A stretch of 64,000 nucleotides of DNA from Flavobacteriaceae bacterium (GCA_028284005.1 JANQSO010000001.1:1-64000), one strand, 5' to 3'. Counted from the first letter of the stretch, positions 19,425 to 28,882 are shown. The notes: a model not told the origin generated them from the letters alone. Numbers and translations: made by a program.

Positions 19425-19709
19425 ATGAAAAAAAACTGGCCTTTATGGGAAGTATTCGTTCGAAGCAAAAATGGCTTGGAACATAGACATTTTGGAAGCC
19501 TGCATGCTACCGATGCAGAAATGGCATTGGAAAATGCCCGTGATGTATATACACGCCGAAATGAAGGAGTAAGCATCTGGGTAGTGGAAAGTAAACATAT
19601 TACTGCTTCTAATCCACAGGATAATGGAGAGTTATTTGAGCCTGCACAAGATAAAATATATCGTCATCCTACCTTTTACGAATTACCGGATGAGCTAAAA
19701 CATATGTAA
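19425..19709 (+). CDS. paaB: 1,2-phenylacetyl-CoA epoxidase subunit PaaB
   Basis: A 94-residue accessory subunit of the epoxidase. The family hallmarks PLWEVFVRSKNGLEHRHFGS and ENARDVYTRRNEGVSIWVV are present. PaaB bridges PaaAC units in the complex and has no catalytic metal site. The length is normal. Confidence 0.95.
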   Translation: MKKNWPLWEVFVRSKNGLEHRHFGSLHATDAEMALENARDVYTRRNEGVSIWVVESKHITASNPQDNGELFEPAQDKIYRHPTFYELPDELKHM

Positions 19710-19711
19710 TT

Positions 19712-20467
19712 ATGAAAGACAAAAATCTATATAATTACATTCTGGGGATAGCAGATAACTCGTTAATTTTAGGTCAGCGGTTAGGCGAATTGTGTGGCCA
19801 TGGCCCTAATCTGGAAACAGATATTGCTTTGACCAATATTTCCCTGGATCTATTTGGGCAAACGCGAAGTTATTATCAGTATGCAGCGAAAATAGCCGGA
19901 AATGATAAAACCGAAGATGATGTTGCCTTTTTGCGTATTGAAAGAGAATATAGAAACGTTTTGTTGGTAGAGCAACCCAATACGCATTTCGGCTACGTAA
20001 TTGCACGACAATTTTTGTTTGATACGTTCCATTTACTATTAATGGAGAAACTACAAAATAGTGGCGATGAACATTTAGCGGCTATTGCCAAAAAAGGAAT
20101 TAAAGAAGTGAGTTATCACCATCGTTTTTCGGGAGATTGGATCAAACGATTGGGAGATGGAACAGACGAGAGTCATGAAAAGATACAGGAAGCTATAGAC
20201 GGTCTATGGCGGTATACAGACGAGTTGTTCCATGTGACAGAGGATGATGCTTTGGTGATCGAAGCAGGAATTGGGGTGAATGTCTCTCAACTTAAGGAAG
20301 AATATTACAAGCAGGTTTCAGAAATACTTACTGAAGCAACACTAACGGTACCGGAAAATAAATATTTCGCTAAAGGAGGGAAAGAAGGTGTGCATACAGA
20401 GCAAATGGGGTATATATTAGCCGAATTACAATATATGCAACGTACATACCCAAACATGAATTGGTAA
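19712..20467 (+). CDS. paaC: 1,2-phenylacetyl-CoA epoxidase subunit PaaC
   Basis: A 251-residue structural subunit. It has the ferritin-like helical fold related to PaaA but without the full diiron site. It holds PaaA and helps bind substrate. Recognisable stretches are LILGQRLGELCGHGP and EVSYHHRFSGDWIKRLGDGT. It starts 2 bp after paaB and ends 1 bp before paaD. Confidence 0.95.
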   Translation: MKDKNLYNYILGIADNSLILGQRLGELCGHGPNLETDIALTNISLDLFGQTRSYYQYAAKIAGNDKTEDDVAFLRIEREYRNVLLVEQPNTHFGYVIARQFLFDTFHLLLMEKLQNSGDEHLAAIAKKGIKEVSYHHRFSGDWIKRLGDGTDESHEKIQEAIDGLWRYTDELFHVTEDDALVIEAGIGVNVSQLKEEYYKQVSEILTEATLTVPENKYFAKGGKEGVHTEQMGYILAELQYMQRTYPNMNW

Positions 20468-20468
20468 T

Positions 20469-20972
20469 ATGACAGTCGATTTACAGCCAAATATAGACAG
20501 TACACTGATTTCTGTTCTCGAAACAGTTTCAGACCCGGAAATTCCGGTGTTAACGGTATTGGATATGGGTGTTATTCGTGAAGCCATTGAGATAGACAAA
20601 ATTGTATATATAAAACTAACGCCTACCTATTCAGGATGCCCGGCTATGGATGTAATAGGGGACGACCTTAAAGCTGCTTTTTCTAAAGTGGGAAAAGAAG
20701 CCAGGGTTGAATTGGTACTCTCTCCGGCCTGGACCACAGACTGGATGAGTGAAGCGGGCAAACAAAAAATGGAAGCATATGGTATTGCGCCTCCTTTAGA
20801 GGAAACAGCAGATAAAGATGCTTTACTGGGAAACGCAAAAATTGTAAAATGCACCAATTGTAAAAGTACAAACACAAGATTGGTAAGTCAGTTTGGTTCA
20901 ACAGCATGCAAAGCATTGTTTCAGTGCAATGAATGCCAGGAACCTTTTGACTACTTCAAATGTTTGAAGTAA
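20469..20972 (+). CDS. paaD: Phenylacetyl-CoA epoxidase maturation protein PaaD
   Basis: A 167-residue protein. The N-terminal MIP18/DUF59 domain is about 10-100 (VSDPEIPVLTVLDMGVIR, PTYSGCPAMDVI). The C-terminus has a zinc-ribbon-like set of cysteines (KCTNCKS ... CKALFQCNECQEP). PaaD-type proteins are thought to act in iron-sulfur or diiron assembly for the epoxidase complex. Its order and spacing in the paa cluster are as expected. Confidence 0.93.
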   Translation: MTVDLQPNIDSTLISVLETVSDPEIPVLTVLDMGVIREAIEIDKIVYIKLTPTYSGCPAMDVIGDDLKAAFSKVGKEARVELVLSPAWTTDWMSEAGKQKMEAYGIAPPLEETADKDALLGNAKIVKCTNCKSTNTRLVSQFGSTACKALFQCNECQEPFDYFKCLK

Positions 20973-20990
20973 ATTAATAGAACTAAAGGT

Positions 20991-21776
20991 ATGAGCAATA
21001 ATTCAATTGAACTTAGAATTGAAAATAAAACAGCGTGGATAACACTCAACAGGCCCGAGGTATTCAATAGTTTTAATCGGGAGATGGCATTACGCCTTCA
21101 GGATGAACTGGATGCCTGCGAACTCAATCCCGATGTAAGAGCAATAGTGATCACAGGAAGTGGAAAAGCATTTTGTGCTGGCCAGGACCTTAAAGAGGTC
21201 ACTTCCCCGGAACTTAATCCCGGTTTCAAAAAAATACTCGAAGAACATTACAACCCTATAATAAAAAGGATCAGGAGCATTGAGAAGCCTGTCATTGCTG
21301 CGGTGAATGGAGTTGCAGCCGGAGCGGGAGCCAATATAGCATTAGCATGTGATGTAGTGGTAGCTTCGGAAAGAGCAGGTTTTATACAGGCATTTAGTAA
21401 AATCGGATTAATTCCCGATAGTGGCGGTACGTTCTTTTTGCCTCGCCTGGTCGGGCTTCAAAAGGCAACAGCACTTATGATGCTTGGAGATAAAGTCTCT
21501 GCGGAAGAAGCAGAAAAATTTGGAATGGTTTACAAGGTCTTCAGCCCGGAAGATTTTAATGCAGAAGTTACGGTTCTTGCAGAAACAATGGCGCAGATGC
21601 CTACCAAAGCATTGGGAATGACCAAACGATTGCTAAATGAATCGTTGACAAATGACCTGAATACACAATTGGAAATGGAGTCAAAACTTCAAATTGAAGC
21701 GGCGCAAAGTGATGATTATAATGAAGGGGTTACGGCATTTGTAGAGAAAAGGAAACCTGTTTTTAAAGGAAAATAG
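20991..21776 (+). CDS. paaG: Ring-1,2-epoxyphenylacetyl-CoA isomerase PaaG
   Basis: A 261-residue crotonase-fold enzyme that converts the ring epoxide to oxepin-CoA. The oxyanion-hole region is AFCAGQDLKEV and AAGAGANIALACDV. IPDSGGTFFLPRLVG supplies the PaaG-type catalytic Asp in place of the usual hydratase Glu. Length and position fit PaaG rather than a general hydratase. The next gene starts at the base after the stop codon. Confidence 0.9.
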   Translation: MSNNSIELRIENKTAWITLNRPEVFNSFNREMALRLQDELDACELNPDVRAIVITGSGKAFCAGQDLKEVTSPELNPGFKKILEEHYNPIIKRIRSIEKPVIAAVNGVAAGAGANIALACDVVVASERAGFIQAFSKIGLIPDSGGTFFLPRLVGLQKATALMMLGDKVSAEEAEKFGMVYKVFSPEDFNAEVTVLAETMAQMPTKALGMTKRLLNESLTNDLNTQLEMESKLQIEAAQSDDYNEGVTAFVEKRKPVFKGK

Positions 21777-22940
21777 ATGATCAAAAACATTGGAATAATT
21801 GGAAGCGGAACTATGGGGAGCGGTATTGCACAAGTGGCTGCTACTGCAGGATGTTCTGTTAAAATATATGATGCCAAAACCGAAGCTTTAGACAAAGCAA
21901 AAAAGAATTTGGACAAAATCCTGAACCGTTTGGTTGAGAAAGAACGTATTGATGCTACTGAAAAAACCCGTATCCAAAATAACATTCAATATGTTGATGC
22001 ATTGAGAGAACTTTCAGATTCTGACCTCACAATAGAGGCCATTATCGAAGATCTGGACATCAAAAAAGAAGTATTTCAAGAATTGGAAAGCTATGTGTCT
22101 GTACACTGTATTATTGCTTCCAATACTTCATCGTTATCTATAGCTTCTATTGCATCAGTTTTAGAAAAACCGGAACGTTGCATAGGAATTCATTTTTTCA
22201 ATCCTGCTCCATTGATGAAACTGGTTGAGGTGATTCCTGCGATACAGACCTCAGAATCTGTTTTGAAAACTTCAGTAGAGACCCTAAGGAATTGGGGTAA
22301 AACCGTAGCTGTGGCTAAAGACACTCCCGGGTTTATCGTAAACAGGGTGGCGCGTCCTTTTTATGGGGAATCCTTACGGATCTATGAAGAAGGAATTGCA
22401 GATTTTGCAACAATAGACTGGGCTTTAAAGAGCAAAGGAGGATTTAGAATGGGGCCTTTCGAACTGATGGATTTTATAGGGAACGATGTGAATTATACCG
22501 TTACCGAGACCGTATTCAAAGCATTTTATTATGATCCGAGATACAAGCCTTCATTTACACAAAAGCGGTTTAGTGAAGCAGGGTATTTAGGAAGGAAAAC
22601 AAGAAAAGGCTATTATGATTATTCTGAAGGAGCATTGAATCATCAACCAAAAGAAGACAATGTATTGGCAAAAAGTATCTTTGAAAGAGTTTTGGTAATG
22701 CTCATCAACGAAGCAGCAGATGCTTTATTTTTGAATATAGCTTCTGCAGAAGATATTGATAGCGCCATGACAAAAGGAGTTAATTATCCGAAAGGATTGT
22801 TGGCCTGGGCAGACGAAAAAGGCATCGATTGGTGTGTGTTAAAAATGGATGAATTATATGAAGAATATCATGAGGGTCGATATCGTTGCTCCCCATTACT
22901 TCGAAAAATGAAACGTGAAAATAAAACTTTTTTTAGTTGA
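21777..22940 (+). CDS. paaH: 3-hydroxyacyl-CoA dehydrogenase PaaH
   Basis: A 387-residue NAD-dependent dehydrogenase for the 3-hydroxyadipyl-CoA step of ring-product beta-oxidation. The N-terminal Rossmann motif is GIIGSGTMGSGIAQVAA. SNTSSLSIASIA and GIHFFNPAPLMKLVEV (catalytic His) follow. The C-terminal dimerisation domain has GFIVNRVARPFYGESLR. E. coli PaaH is longer (about 475), with a second C-terminal copy that is only partly present here. The ATG abuts the paaG TAG directly. Confidence 0.9.
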   Translation: MIKNIGIIGSGTMGSGIAQVAATAGCSVKIYDAKTEALDKAKKNLDKILNRLVEKERIDATEKTRIQNNIQYVDALRELSDSDLTIEAIIEDLDIKKEVFQELESYVSVHCIIASNTSSLSIASIASVLEKPERCIGIHFFNPAPLMKLVEVIPAIQTSESVLKTSVETLRNWGKTVAVAKDTPGFIVNRVARPFYGESLRIYEEGIADFATIDWALKSKGGFRMGPFELMDFIGNDVNYTVTETVFKAFYYDPRYKPSFTQKRFSEAGYLGRKTRKGYYDYSEGALNHQPKEDNVLAKSIFERVLVMLINEAADALFLNIASAEDIDSAMTKGVNYPKGLLAWADEKGIDWCVLKMDELYEEYHEGRYRCSPLLRKMKRENKTFFS

Positions 22941-22972
22941 GGAGTTATTGAGTTTTTAGCTTGTGAGAAGTA

Positions 22973-23353
22973 ATGAAGAGTAAGTATTATTTTAAGTTTG
23001 AAGAATTAAAAATTTATCAAAAAGCTATTTACTTTGGAGAATTAGTAAATAATCAAATAAATACTTTTCCGAAGGAAGAGACATATAGATTGGGTTCTCA
23101 ATTTATTAGAGCAGCAGATTCTATCGCTAATAATATAGCCGAAGGTTCTGCAAGTTCTGATGCAAATTTCAATCGTTATTTGCAAATGGCATGGGATAGT
23201 GCTCATGAATGTGTTGTTTGTAGTACAAAAGCGAGGCTTAGAAATTTTATTACTGAGGGACAAGATGAACAGAATTGAGAATTAATAACGGAGCTATCAA
23301 AAATGATAACCTCATATAAAAATTATTTGAAGAAAAGATTAAATGGAAGGTGA
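22973..23353 (+). pseudogene. Four-helix-bundle protein (23S IVP type) interrupted by an in-frame TGA
   Basis: The first 101 codons read as a four-helix-bundle / S23-type protein: YFKFEELKIYQKAIYFGELV, then RAADSIANNIAEGSASSD and RYLQMAWDSAHECVVCSTKA. They stop at TGA 23276-23278. The same frame then continues for 24 codons (ELITELSKMITSYKNYLKKR) to a second TGA at 23351-23353. Those residues are the normal C-terminal helix of the family. A single change in AGA (Arg) would give this TGA. The gene therefore looks freshly inactivated, or makes a protein lacking its last helix. It sits between paaH and paaI, has no known role in the pathway, and its end overlaps the paaI start. Confidence 0.75.
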
Positions 23354-23780
23354 CTCAAAAGCTAAAAAACTAATGGACCCAAAGGCTATTCCATATAAAA
23401 TGCTATCATTGGACGCTTTTAGCCAGTGGCTGGGGATTGAGATTTTAGAATGTGAAATTGGGAGGTGTAAAGTGGGAATGACCATTCGCAAGGAGATGTT
23501 GAACAGTATGGATAAGGCGCATGGAGGTATAAGTTATTCATTAGCAGATACTGCATTTGGTTTTGCCGCGAATACCCATGGAAAGTATGCGGTTTCCATT
23601 GAAACTTCTGTGAATCATATAGAAGCTTTGGAAGAAGGAGATTATCTTGTTGCAGAATCGGTTATTGAAAAAGTGAATAACAAATTGGGTTTTAACGTGA
23701 TTGAAGTTAAAAGAGGAGAAGAGTTAGTGGCCTTGTTCAAAGGTATCGTTTATAGAACCAGTAAAGATTGGGAAGAATAA
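23343..23780 (+). CDS. paaI: Hotdog-fold hydroxyphenylacetyl-CoA thioesterase PaaI
   Basis: A 145-residue thioesterase. It is believed to rescue CoA from dead-end ring-hydroxylated phenylacetyl-CoA. The hotdog signature is NSMDKAHGGISYSLADTAFG (HGG plus catalytic Asp), followed by ETSVNHIEALEEGDYLVAE. The ATG at 23343 overlaps the end of the broken upstream frame by 11 bp. A second ATG at 23373 (MDPKAIPY) is an equally possible start and would clear the overlap. It is 1 bp before paaJ. Confidence 0.9.
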   Translation: MEGDSKAKKLMDPKAIPYKMLSLDAFSQWLGIEILECEIGRCKVGMTIRKEMLNSMDKAHGGISYSLADTAFGFAANTHGKYAVSIETSVNHIEALEEGDYLVAESVIEKVNNKLGFNVIEVKRGEELVALFKGIVYRTSKDWEE

Positions 23781-23781
23781 T

Positions 23782-24993
23782 ATGAAAAAAGCATATATTA
23801 TAGATGGAGTGCGTACTCCAATAGGAAATTACAAAGGGACTTTGAGTGCTGTACGTACAGACGATTTAGGTGCTTTGGTGATTTCTGAGATCATAAAAAG
23901 AAATCCGGGTATTCCTAAAGACGCCTTTGAAGATGTGATCATGGGATGTGCTAACCAGGCCGGTGAAGACAATCGCAATGTTGCTCGTATGTCGCTGCTG
24001 CTGGCAGGGCTGCCATTCACCGTTCCCGGTGAAACAGTCAATAGACTGTGCAGCAGCGGGCTTTCTGCTATTATTCATGCTAATCGTGCAATCAAGGCCG
24101 GAGATGGAGATCTGTTTATTTCCGGTGGAGTAGAGAATATGACGCGCGGCCCTTATGTAATTGCCAAGCCTTCATCTGCTTTTGGGAACGATTCTAAAAT
24201 GTACGATTCCAGTTTTGGATGGCGTTTTGTGAATCAAAAGATGCACGAACTCTACGGAACAGACGGAATGGGAAATACAGCTGAAAATCTGGTCGAGAAA
24301 TACAATATTTCTCGAGAAGATCAGGATGCTTTTGCTTATTGGAGCCAGATGAAAGCTTCCAAAGCACAACAGAACGGAAGATTGGCAAAAGAAATAGTTC
24401 CGGTTGAAATTCCGCAGCGTAAAAAAGACCCGGTCGTTTTTAAAGATGACGAATTTATTAAGCCGGGTACTACAAAAGAAATACTCTCAAAACTACGTCC
24501 GGCTTTCAAAAAAGAGGGCAGTGTAACAGCAGGGAATAGCTCGGGGTTAAATGATGGAGCGGCAGCAACGATCATTGCTTCCGAAGATGCTGTACAGAAA
24601 TACAATCTGAATCCCTTAGCGAGAATTGTAACCTCAGCAGTTGTTGGTGTAGAACCGCGTATTATGGGAATTGGCCCTGTTGAAGCTTCAAATAAAGCTT
24701 TGAAAAAAGCAGGATTGACCCTGGAAGATATGGATATAATAGAATTAAACGAAGCCTTTGCTTCGCAGGCATTAGCGTGTATCCGTGAATGGGGGCTGGC
24801 AGATAATGACCCTCGCATTAATCCAAATGGAGGTTCTATCGCTATTGGCCATCCATTGGGTGTCACAGGTGCCCGTATTGCCTATTCAGCAGCATTGGAG
24901 CTTCAGGAAACGGGAAAACGCTACGCGTTAATTACCATGTGTGTTGGTGTTGGACAAGGGTATGCTGCCATAATTGAAAACGCAAATTTGTAG
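23782..24993 (+). CDS. paaJ: 3-oxoadipyl-CoA / 3-oxo-5,6-dehydrosuberyl-CoA thiolase PaaJ
   Basis: A 403-residue thiolase that splits 3-oxoacyl-CoA products of the pathway into acetyl-CoA and succinyl-CoA units. The nucleophilic Cys lies in VNRLCSSGLSAI. The catalytic His is in IAIGHPLGVTGARIA and the second Cys in ITMCVGVGQG. The start KKAYIIDGVRTPIGNY is typical of the PaaJ/PcaF subgroup. Length is normal; gaps to neighbours are 1-3 bp. Confidence 0.93.
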   Translation: MKKAYIIDGVRTPIGNYKGTLSAVRTDDLGALVISEIIKRNPGIPKDAFEDVIMGCANQAGEDNRNVARMSLLLAGLPFTVPGETVNRLCSSGLSAIIHANRAIKAGDGDLFISGGVENMTRGPYVIAKPSSAFGNDSKMYDSSFGWRFVNQKMHELYGTDGMGNTAENLVEKYNISREDQDAFAYWSQMKASKAQQNGRLAKEIVPVEIPQRKKDPVVFKDDEFIKPGTTKEILSKLRPAFKKEGSVTAGNSSGLNDGAAATIIASEDAVQKYNLNPLARIVTSAVVGVEPRIMGIGPVEASNKALKKAGLTLEDMDIIELNEAFASQALACIREWGLADNDPRINPNGGSIAIGHPLGVTGARIAYSAALELQETGKRYALITMCVGVGQGYAAIIENANL

Positions 24994-24996
24994 CAG

Positions 24997-25599
24997 ATGA
25001 GGATCTTGATCATTGGCGGGAATGGAACCATCGGAAAAAAAGTGACACAACACTTTTCTGAAAAGCATGAAGTGATCGTAGCAGGGAGAACTTCAGGAGA
25101 TATAACGGTGGATATTGCATCTTCGGATTCTATTAAAGAACTGTTCCAAAAAACCGGAAAGATAGATGCTATTGTCAATATTGCCGGAGATGCTAAATGG
25201 GATAAATTTGATAACCTTTCAGAAGACGATTTTTATATAGGCGTTAAAAGTAAAATGATGGGACAGGTAAACCTGGTTCGTTTGGGAAGAGCATACCTCA
25301 ATCAGGGAGGATCGATCACTTTAACAACCGGAATTCTGGCAGATGAACCCGTAGATATGACCACTAGTGCGGCTATGGTGAATGGAGCGATCCAAAGTTT
25401 TGTGAAAGCTGTGGTTTTGGAACTTGAAAACGGTATTCGGGTGAATGTCGTATCGGCAGACCTGGTGGAAGACGCCTACGAAAAGTATAAAGACTATTTT
25501 CCCGGGAATACCCCTGTTCCCATGCGAAAAGTGGTAGATGGCTATGTAAAATCTGTGGAAGGAAAAATTAATGGTGAAATTATTAGAATAAGAGCTTAG
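24997..25599 (+). CDS. Atypical short-chain dehydrogenase/reductase in the paa operon
   Basis: A 200-residue Rossmann protein with a clear nucleotide motif (IIGGNGTIGKKV) and an SDR-like core (AIVNIAGDAKWD, GSITLTTGIL). The canonical YxxxK pair is absent: at the aligned place the sequence reads TTSAAMVNGAI, with Ala for Tyr and Asn for Lys. A divergent SDR subgroup with this change is known, and its chemistry is unclear. It is embedded between paaJ and paaZ with 1-3 bp gaps, so it is surely expressed with the pathway. Its substrate is unknown. Confidence 0.8.
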   Translation: MRILIIGGNGTIGKKVTQHFSEKHEVIVAGRTSGDITVDIASSDSIKELFQKTGKIDAIVNIAGDAKWDKFDNLSEDDFYIGVKSKMMGQVNLVRLGRAYLNQGGSITLTTGILADEPVDMTTSAAMVNGAIQSFVKAVVLELENGIRVNVVSADLVEDAYEKYKDYFPGNTPVPMRKVVDGYVKSVEGKINGEIIRIRA

Positions 25600-25600
25600 T

Positions 25601-28096
25601 ATGAACAAGACACAACATTACGTTACAGGACAGTGGTTGGAAGGTAAGGGCGATGGTACTCCTGTCCACGATTCGATAACAGGAGAACAGTTTACATCTG
25701 TCGCTGTTGAAGGACTGGATATTCCTTCTATTTTACAATACGGCCGTGATAAAGGCGAAGCCCTCCGTAAGATGACCTTTCAGGAACGTGGGAATATGCT
25801 TAAAAAACTGGCATTAAACCTGGTCAAAAGAAAGGATGCTTTTTATGAATTAAGTTACCGTACCGGAGCCACTAAAATTGATAGCTGGATCGATATTGAA
25901 GGAGGTTTTGGAAATTTATTTGCCAATGCTTCTCTAAGAAAGTTATTTCCCAATCAATCGTACCACGTAGAAGGTGACCCTATTGACCTTTCACGAGGAG
26001 GCCGTTTTATGGCGCATCATATCATGGTGCCAAAAGAGGGGGTGGCGGTACATATCAATGCATTCAATTTTCCGGTATGGGGTATGTTGGAAAAATGCGC
26101 AGTGAACTGGATGGCTGGGATGCCGGCAATAGTACTCCCTGCACCACAAACAGCTTATCTGGCGGAGGCCGTAGTGAAAGAAATTGTAGCCTCAGGGATA
26201 CTTCCTGAAGGTGCTATCCAATTAATTAGTGGTACGGCACGAAATATTCTGGATACGGTGCAATCACAGGATGTAGTGACATTTACAGGCTCAGCGAGTA
26301 CCGGAAAGATATTAAAGAACCATCCGCAACTTATTGAAGAATCGGTACCTTTTACAATGGAAGCCGATTCGTTAAACGCTTCTGTTTTGGGTGAGGATGC
26401 TGTGCCGGGAACCCCGGAATTTGATATATTCATCAAAGAAGTACGAAAGGAAATGACTGTAAAATGTGGGCAAAAATGTACAGCGATCCGAAGAATAATC
26501 GTACCGGAAAAACTAGTTGAAGATGTTCAGATATCTTTAGGGAAAGAATTGGATAAGGTCACTATTGGAGATCCGCGTTTAAAAGAAGTTAGAATGGGCT
26601 CTCTGGTAAGTGATGCGCAACGCAATTCAGTAAGGGAGCAGGTGGGAAAAATCGCTGAGACAGCACAGATCGTCTATGGAAACTTGGATGAAGTGGAAAC
26701 CATAGGAGCAGATGCTAAGAAAGGTGCTTTTCTGAAACCTATTTTACTTAGAGAGGACGATCCATTCACAAATGAAGCAGCGCATGTCACTGAAGCTTTT
26801 GGCCCGGTAAGTACTATTATGCCTTACAAAACCCTGGATGAAGCTGTTCAACTCTCCAAAATGGGAAAAGGGTCCCTGGTGAGTTCAATTATTACCAATG
26901 ACAATGTAATTGCTAAAGATTATACAATTTCAGCAGCAACACACCACGGACGGATATTAATTCTCAACCGGGAAAATGTAAAAGAAAGTACAGGACATGG
27001 TTCGCCATTACCGGCATTGGTTCATGGTGGCCCTGGACGTGCCGGAGGAGGTGAAGAAATGGGCGGAATGCGTGGTATAAAACATTACTTACAACGATGT
27101 GCAGTGCAGGGGACACCTACCACTTTGACGGAAGTTACAGGGATTTATCAGGCAAAAGGCGCGTATAAAGAAATAAGTGATCATCCGTTTGCATATCACT
27201 GGGAGGACATCCAACCGGGAATGTCTTTAAGAACACATAAACGTACGATTACCGATGGCGATATAGTGAATTTTGCTAACCTTACCTGGGATCATTTTTA
27301 TGCGCATACCGATATTACTTCTCTCGAAGGAAGTATTTTCGAAAAACGCACAGCCCACGGATACTTCATTCTGGCAGCGGCTGCAGGGTTGTTTGTATAC
27401 CCCAACAAAGGGCCTGTAGCAGCCAACTACGGATTGGAAGAATGTAGATTTTTACGTCCAATTTATCACAATGATACTGTATATGTTCGTTTAACATGCA
27501 AACAAAAAATTGATCGTGACCAACGAGGAAAAGAACTGCCTAGCGGAATCGTAAAATGGTATGTGGAGGTCTTTGATACAGAAGATGAACTTGTTGCCAT
27601 TGCTACTATTTTAACGATGGTTCAGAAAAAGCAAACGGCCTTTACTGAAATGACCCTGGAAAAAATAACGGAATGTTTAGGAAAACTTACCGAAGATACC
27701 AAAGCGCAATGGGGTACGATGACGGCTCAGCATATGATCGAGCATTTGGAATATGTTTATAGAATATCGGCGGGACAAATTCAGGATTTTGAATTTGCGA
27801 CCCCTGAAAAATATTTGGATAAAGTGCAGGAAACACTTTATAACTATAAACCCATGCCAAGGGAGTATGATTTTCCGTTAGCTGAAAAATCAAAAATAGA
27901 AGATCTGAAGCATCCCGATCTGGATACTGCAAAAAAGATGATGTTAGAAGCCCGACAGGAATACCTCCAGTTTTTTAAAGATAATCCCGAAGCAACTACC
28001 AAAAATGCAGTTTTTGGAAATGTAGGAAAGTTTGATTGCTATTTGCTGGAGCGAAAACACCTTAATCATCATTTCGGACAATTTGGTTTAATTTAA
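25601..28096 (+). CDS. paaZ: Bifunctional PaaZ (oxepin-CoA hydrolase / aldehyde dehydrogenase) with extra DinB/DUF1569-like C-terminal domain
   Basis: An 831-residue fusion enzyme. The aldehyde dehydrogenase domain is about residues 1-520, with general base E254 (FTMEADSLN) and nucleophile C293 ([11 protein letters not shown]). The MaoC-type hydratase domain is about 525-678, with the D564/H569 dyad in WDHFYAHTD. PaaZ opens oxepin-CoA and oxidises the reactive semialdehyde formed. E. coli PaaZ ends at about 681 residues. Here about 150 more residues follow, with [13 protein letters not shown] (H711) and [13 protein letters not shown] (H820, H824). That is the three-His arrangement of DinB/YfiT/DUF1569 helical bundles. 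The domain's role is unknown. Confidence 0.93.
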   Translation: MNKTQHYVTGQWLEGKGDGTPVHDSITGEQFTSVAVEGLDIPSILQYGRDKGEALRKMTFQERGNMLKKLALNLVKRKDAFYELSYRTGATKIDSWIDIEGGFGNLFANASLRKLFPNQSYHVEGDPIDLSRGGRFMAHHIMVPKEGVAVHINAFNFPVWGMLEKCAVNWMAGMPAIVLPAPQTAYLAEAVVKEIVASGILPEGAIQLISGTARNILDTVQSQDVVTFTGSASTGKILKNHPQLIEESVPFTMEADSLNASVLGEDAVPGTPEFDIFIKEVRKEMTVKCGQKCTAIRRIIVPEKLVEDVQISLGKELDKVTIGDPRLKEVRMGSLVSDAQRNSVREQVGKIAETAQIVYGNLDEVETIGADAKKGAFLKPILLREDDPFTNEAAHVTEAFGPVSTIMPYKTLDEAVQLSKMGKGSLVSSIITNDNVIAKDYTISAATHHGRILILNRENVKESTGHGSPLPALVHGGPGRAGGGEEMGGMRGIKHYLQRCAVQGTPTTLTEVTGIYQAKGAYKEISDHPFAYHWEDIQPGMSLRTHKRTITDGDIVNFANLTWDHFYAHTDITSLEGSIFEKRTAHGYFILAAAAGLFVYPNKGPVAANYGLEECRFLRPIYHNDTVYVRLTCKQKIDRDQRGKELPSGIVKWYVEVFDTEDELVAIATILTMVQKKQTAFTEMTLEKITECLGKLTEDTKAQWGTMTAQHMIEHLEYVYRISAGQIQDFEFATPEKYLDKVQETLYNYKPMPREYDFPLAEKSKIEDLKHPDLDTAKKMMLEARQEYLQFFKDNPEATTKNAVFGNVGKFDCYLLERKHLNHHFGQFGLI

Positions 28097-28107
28097 AATA
28101 AAAGATA

Positions 28108-28121
28108 CCCGCTTTTGCGGG
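28108..28121 (+). other. Short hairpin before the second enoyl-CoA hydratase gene
   Basis: CCCGC / GCGGG with a TTTT loop, centred about 15 bp before the ATG at 28130. It lies in one of the few real gaps (33 bp) of the paa operon. It resembles a trimmed REP unit or an mRNA-stability hairpin. There is no T run after it, so full termination is unlikely. Confidence 0.4.
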
Positions 28122-28129
28122 CAATACAT

Positions 28130-28882
28130 ATGACAAAGCCTTACGTAAAACAAGATATACAAAATGGTATTTCTACCATAGAATTCTTTCACCCGGCACA
28201 TAATAGCCTGCCTGGTGATATTTTAGCAAAACTGGTTACTACTATCAATGAAGCTGCGATCAATGATGATGTGAAGGTTATCATTTTAAAAAGCGGCGGA
28301 GACCGTACATTTTGTGCCGGTGCGAGTTTTAAAGAGCTCATTAATATTAATGATGCCGAAACCGGGCGTGTTTTTTTTAGCGGGTTTGCCAATGTGATAA
28401 ATGCTATGCGCAAATGCCCGAAATTTATCATAGGCCGTATTCAGGGAAAAACAGTTGGAGGAGGAGTTGGAGTGGCTTCGGCAACAGATTACTGTATGGC
28501 CTCAAAATTTGCTTCCATCAAGTTAAGTGAGTTGAATGTAGGTATAGGGCCTTTTGTTGTAGGTCCTGCTGTTGAACGCAAGTTAGGTTTAACAGGAATG
28601 TCACAGATCGCTATTGATGCCAATAGCTTTTACGATGCCGAATGGGCACGACAGAAAGGGTTATATGCACAAGTGTATGATTCTACCGAAGAACTCGATG
28701 AAGCTGTTCAGGCATTTGCCGAAAACTTATGCAAATACAATCCTGAAGCAATGAAGGAAATGAAAAAGGTCCTGTGGCAGGGAACAGAAGATTGGGACCA
28801 ATTATTAGCTGAAAGAGCTGCTATCAGTGGGCGATTAGTACTTTCAGAGTTCACCAAAGAAACCTTGAAGCGATTTAAATAA
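28130..28882 (+). CDS. paaF: Enoyl-CoA hydratase/isomerase family protein (PaaF-like)
   Basis: A 250-residue crotonase-fold protein. The ATG at 28130 (MTKPYVKQDIQNG) is chosen over a TTG at 28115 that lies within a hairpin. The oxyanion region FCAGASFKEL and GKTVGGGVGVASATDY is present. Of the two usual hydratase glutamates, the first is replaced (GGGVGVA) and the second is kept (KLSELNVGIGP). By position it should serve as the 2,3-dehydroadipyl-CoA hydratase PaaF, but the residue change leaves room for another crotonase reaction. It overlaps paaY by one base (TAATG). Confidence 0.75.
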   Translation: MTKPYVKQDIQNGISTIEFFHPAHNSLPGDILAKLVTTINEAAINDDVKVIILKSGGDRTFCAGASFKELININDAETGRVFFSGFANVINAMRKCPKFIIGRIQGKTVGGGVGVASATDYCMASKFASIKLSELNVGIGPFVVGPAVERKLGLTGMSQIAIDANSFYDAEWARQKGLYAQVYDSTEELDEAVQAFAENLCKYNPEAMKEMKKVLWQGTEDWDQLLAERAAISGRLVLSEFTKETLKRFK

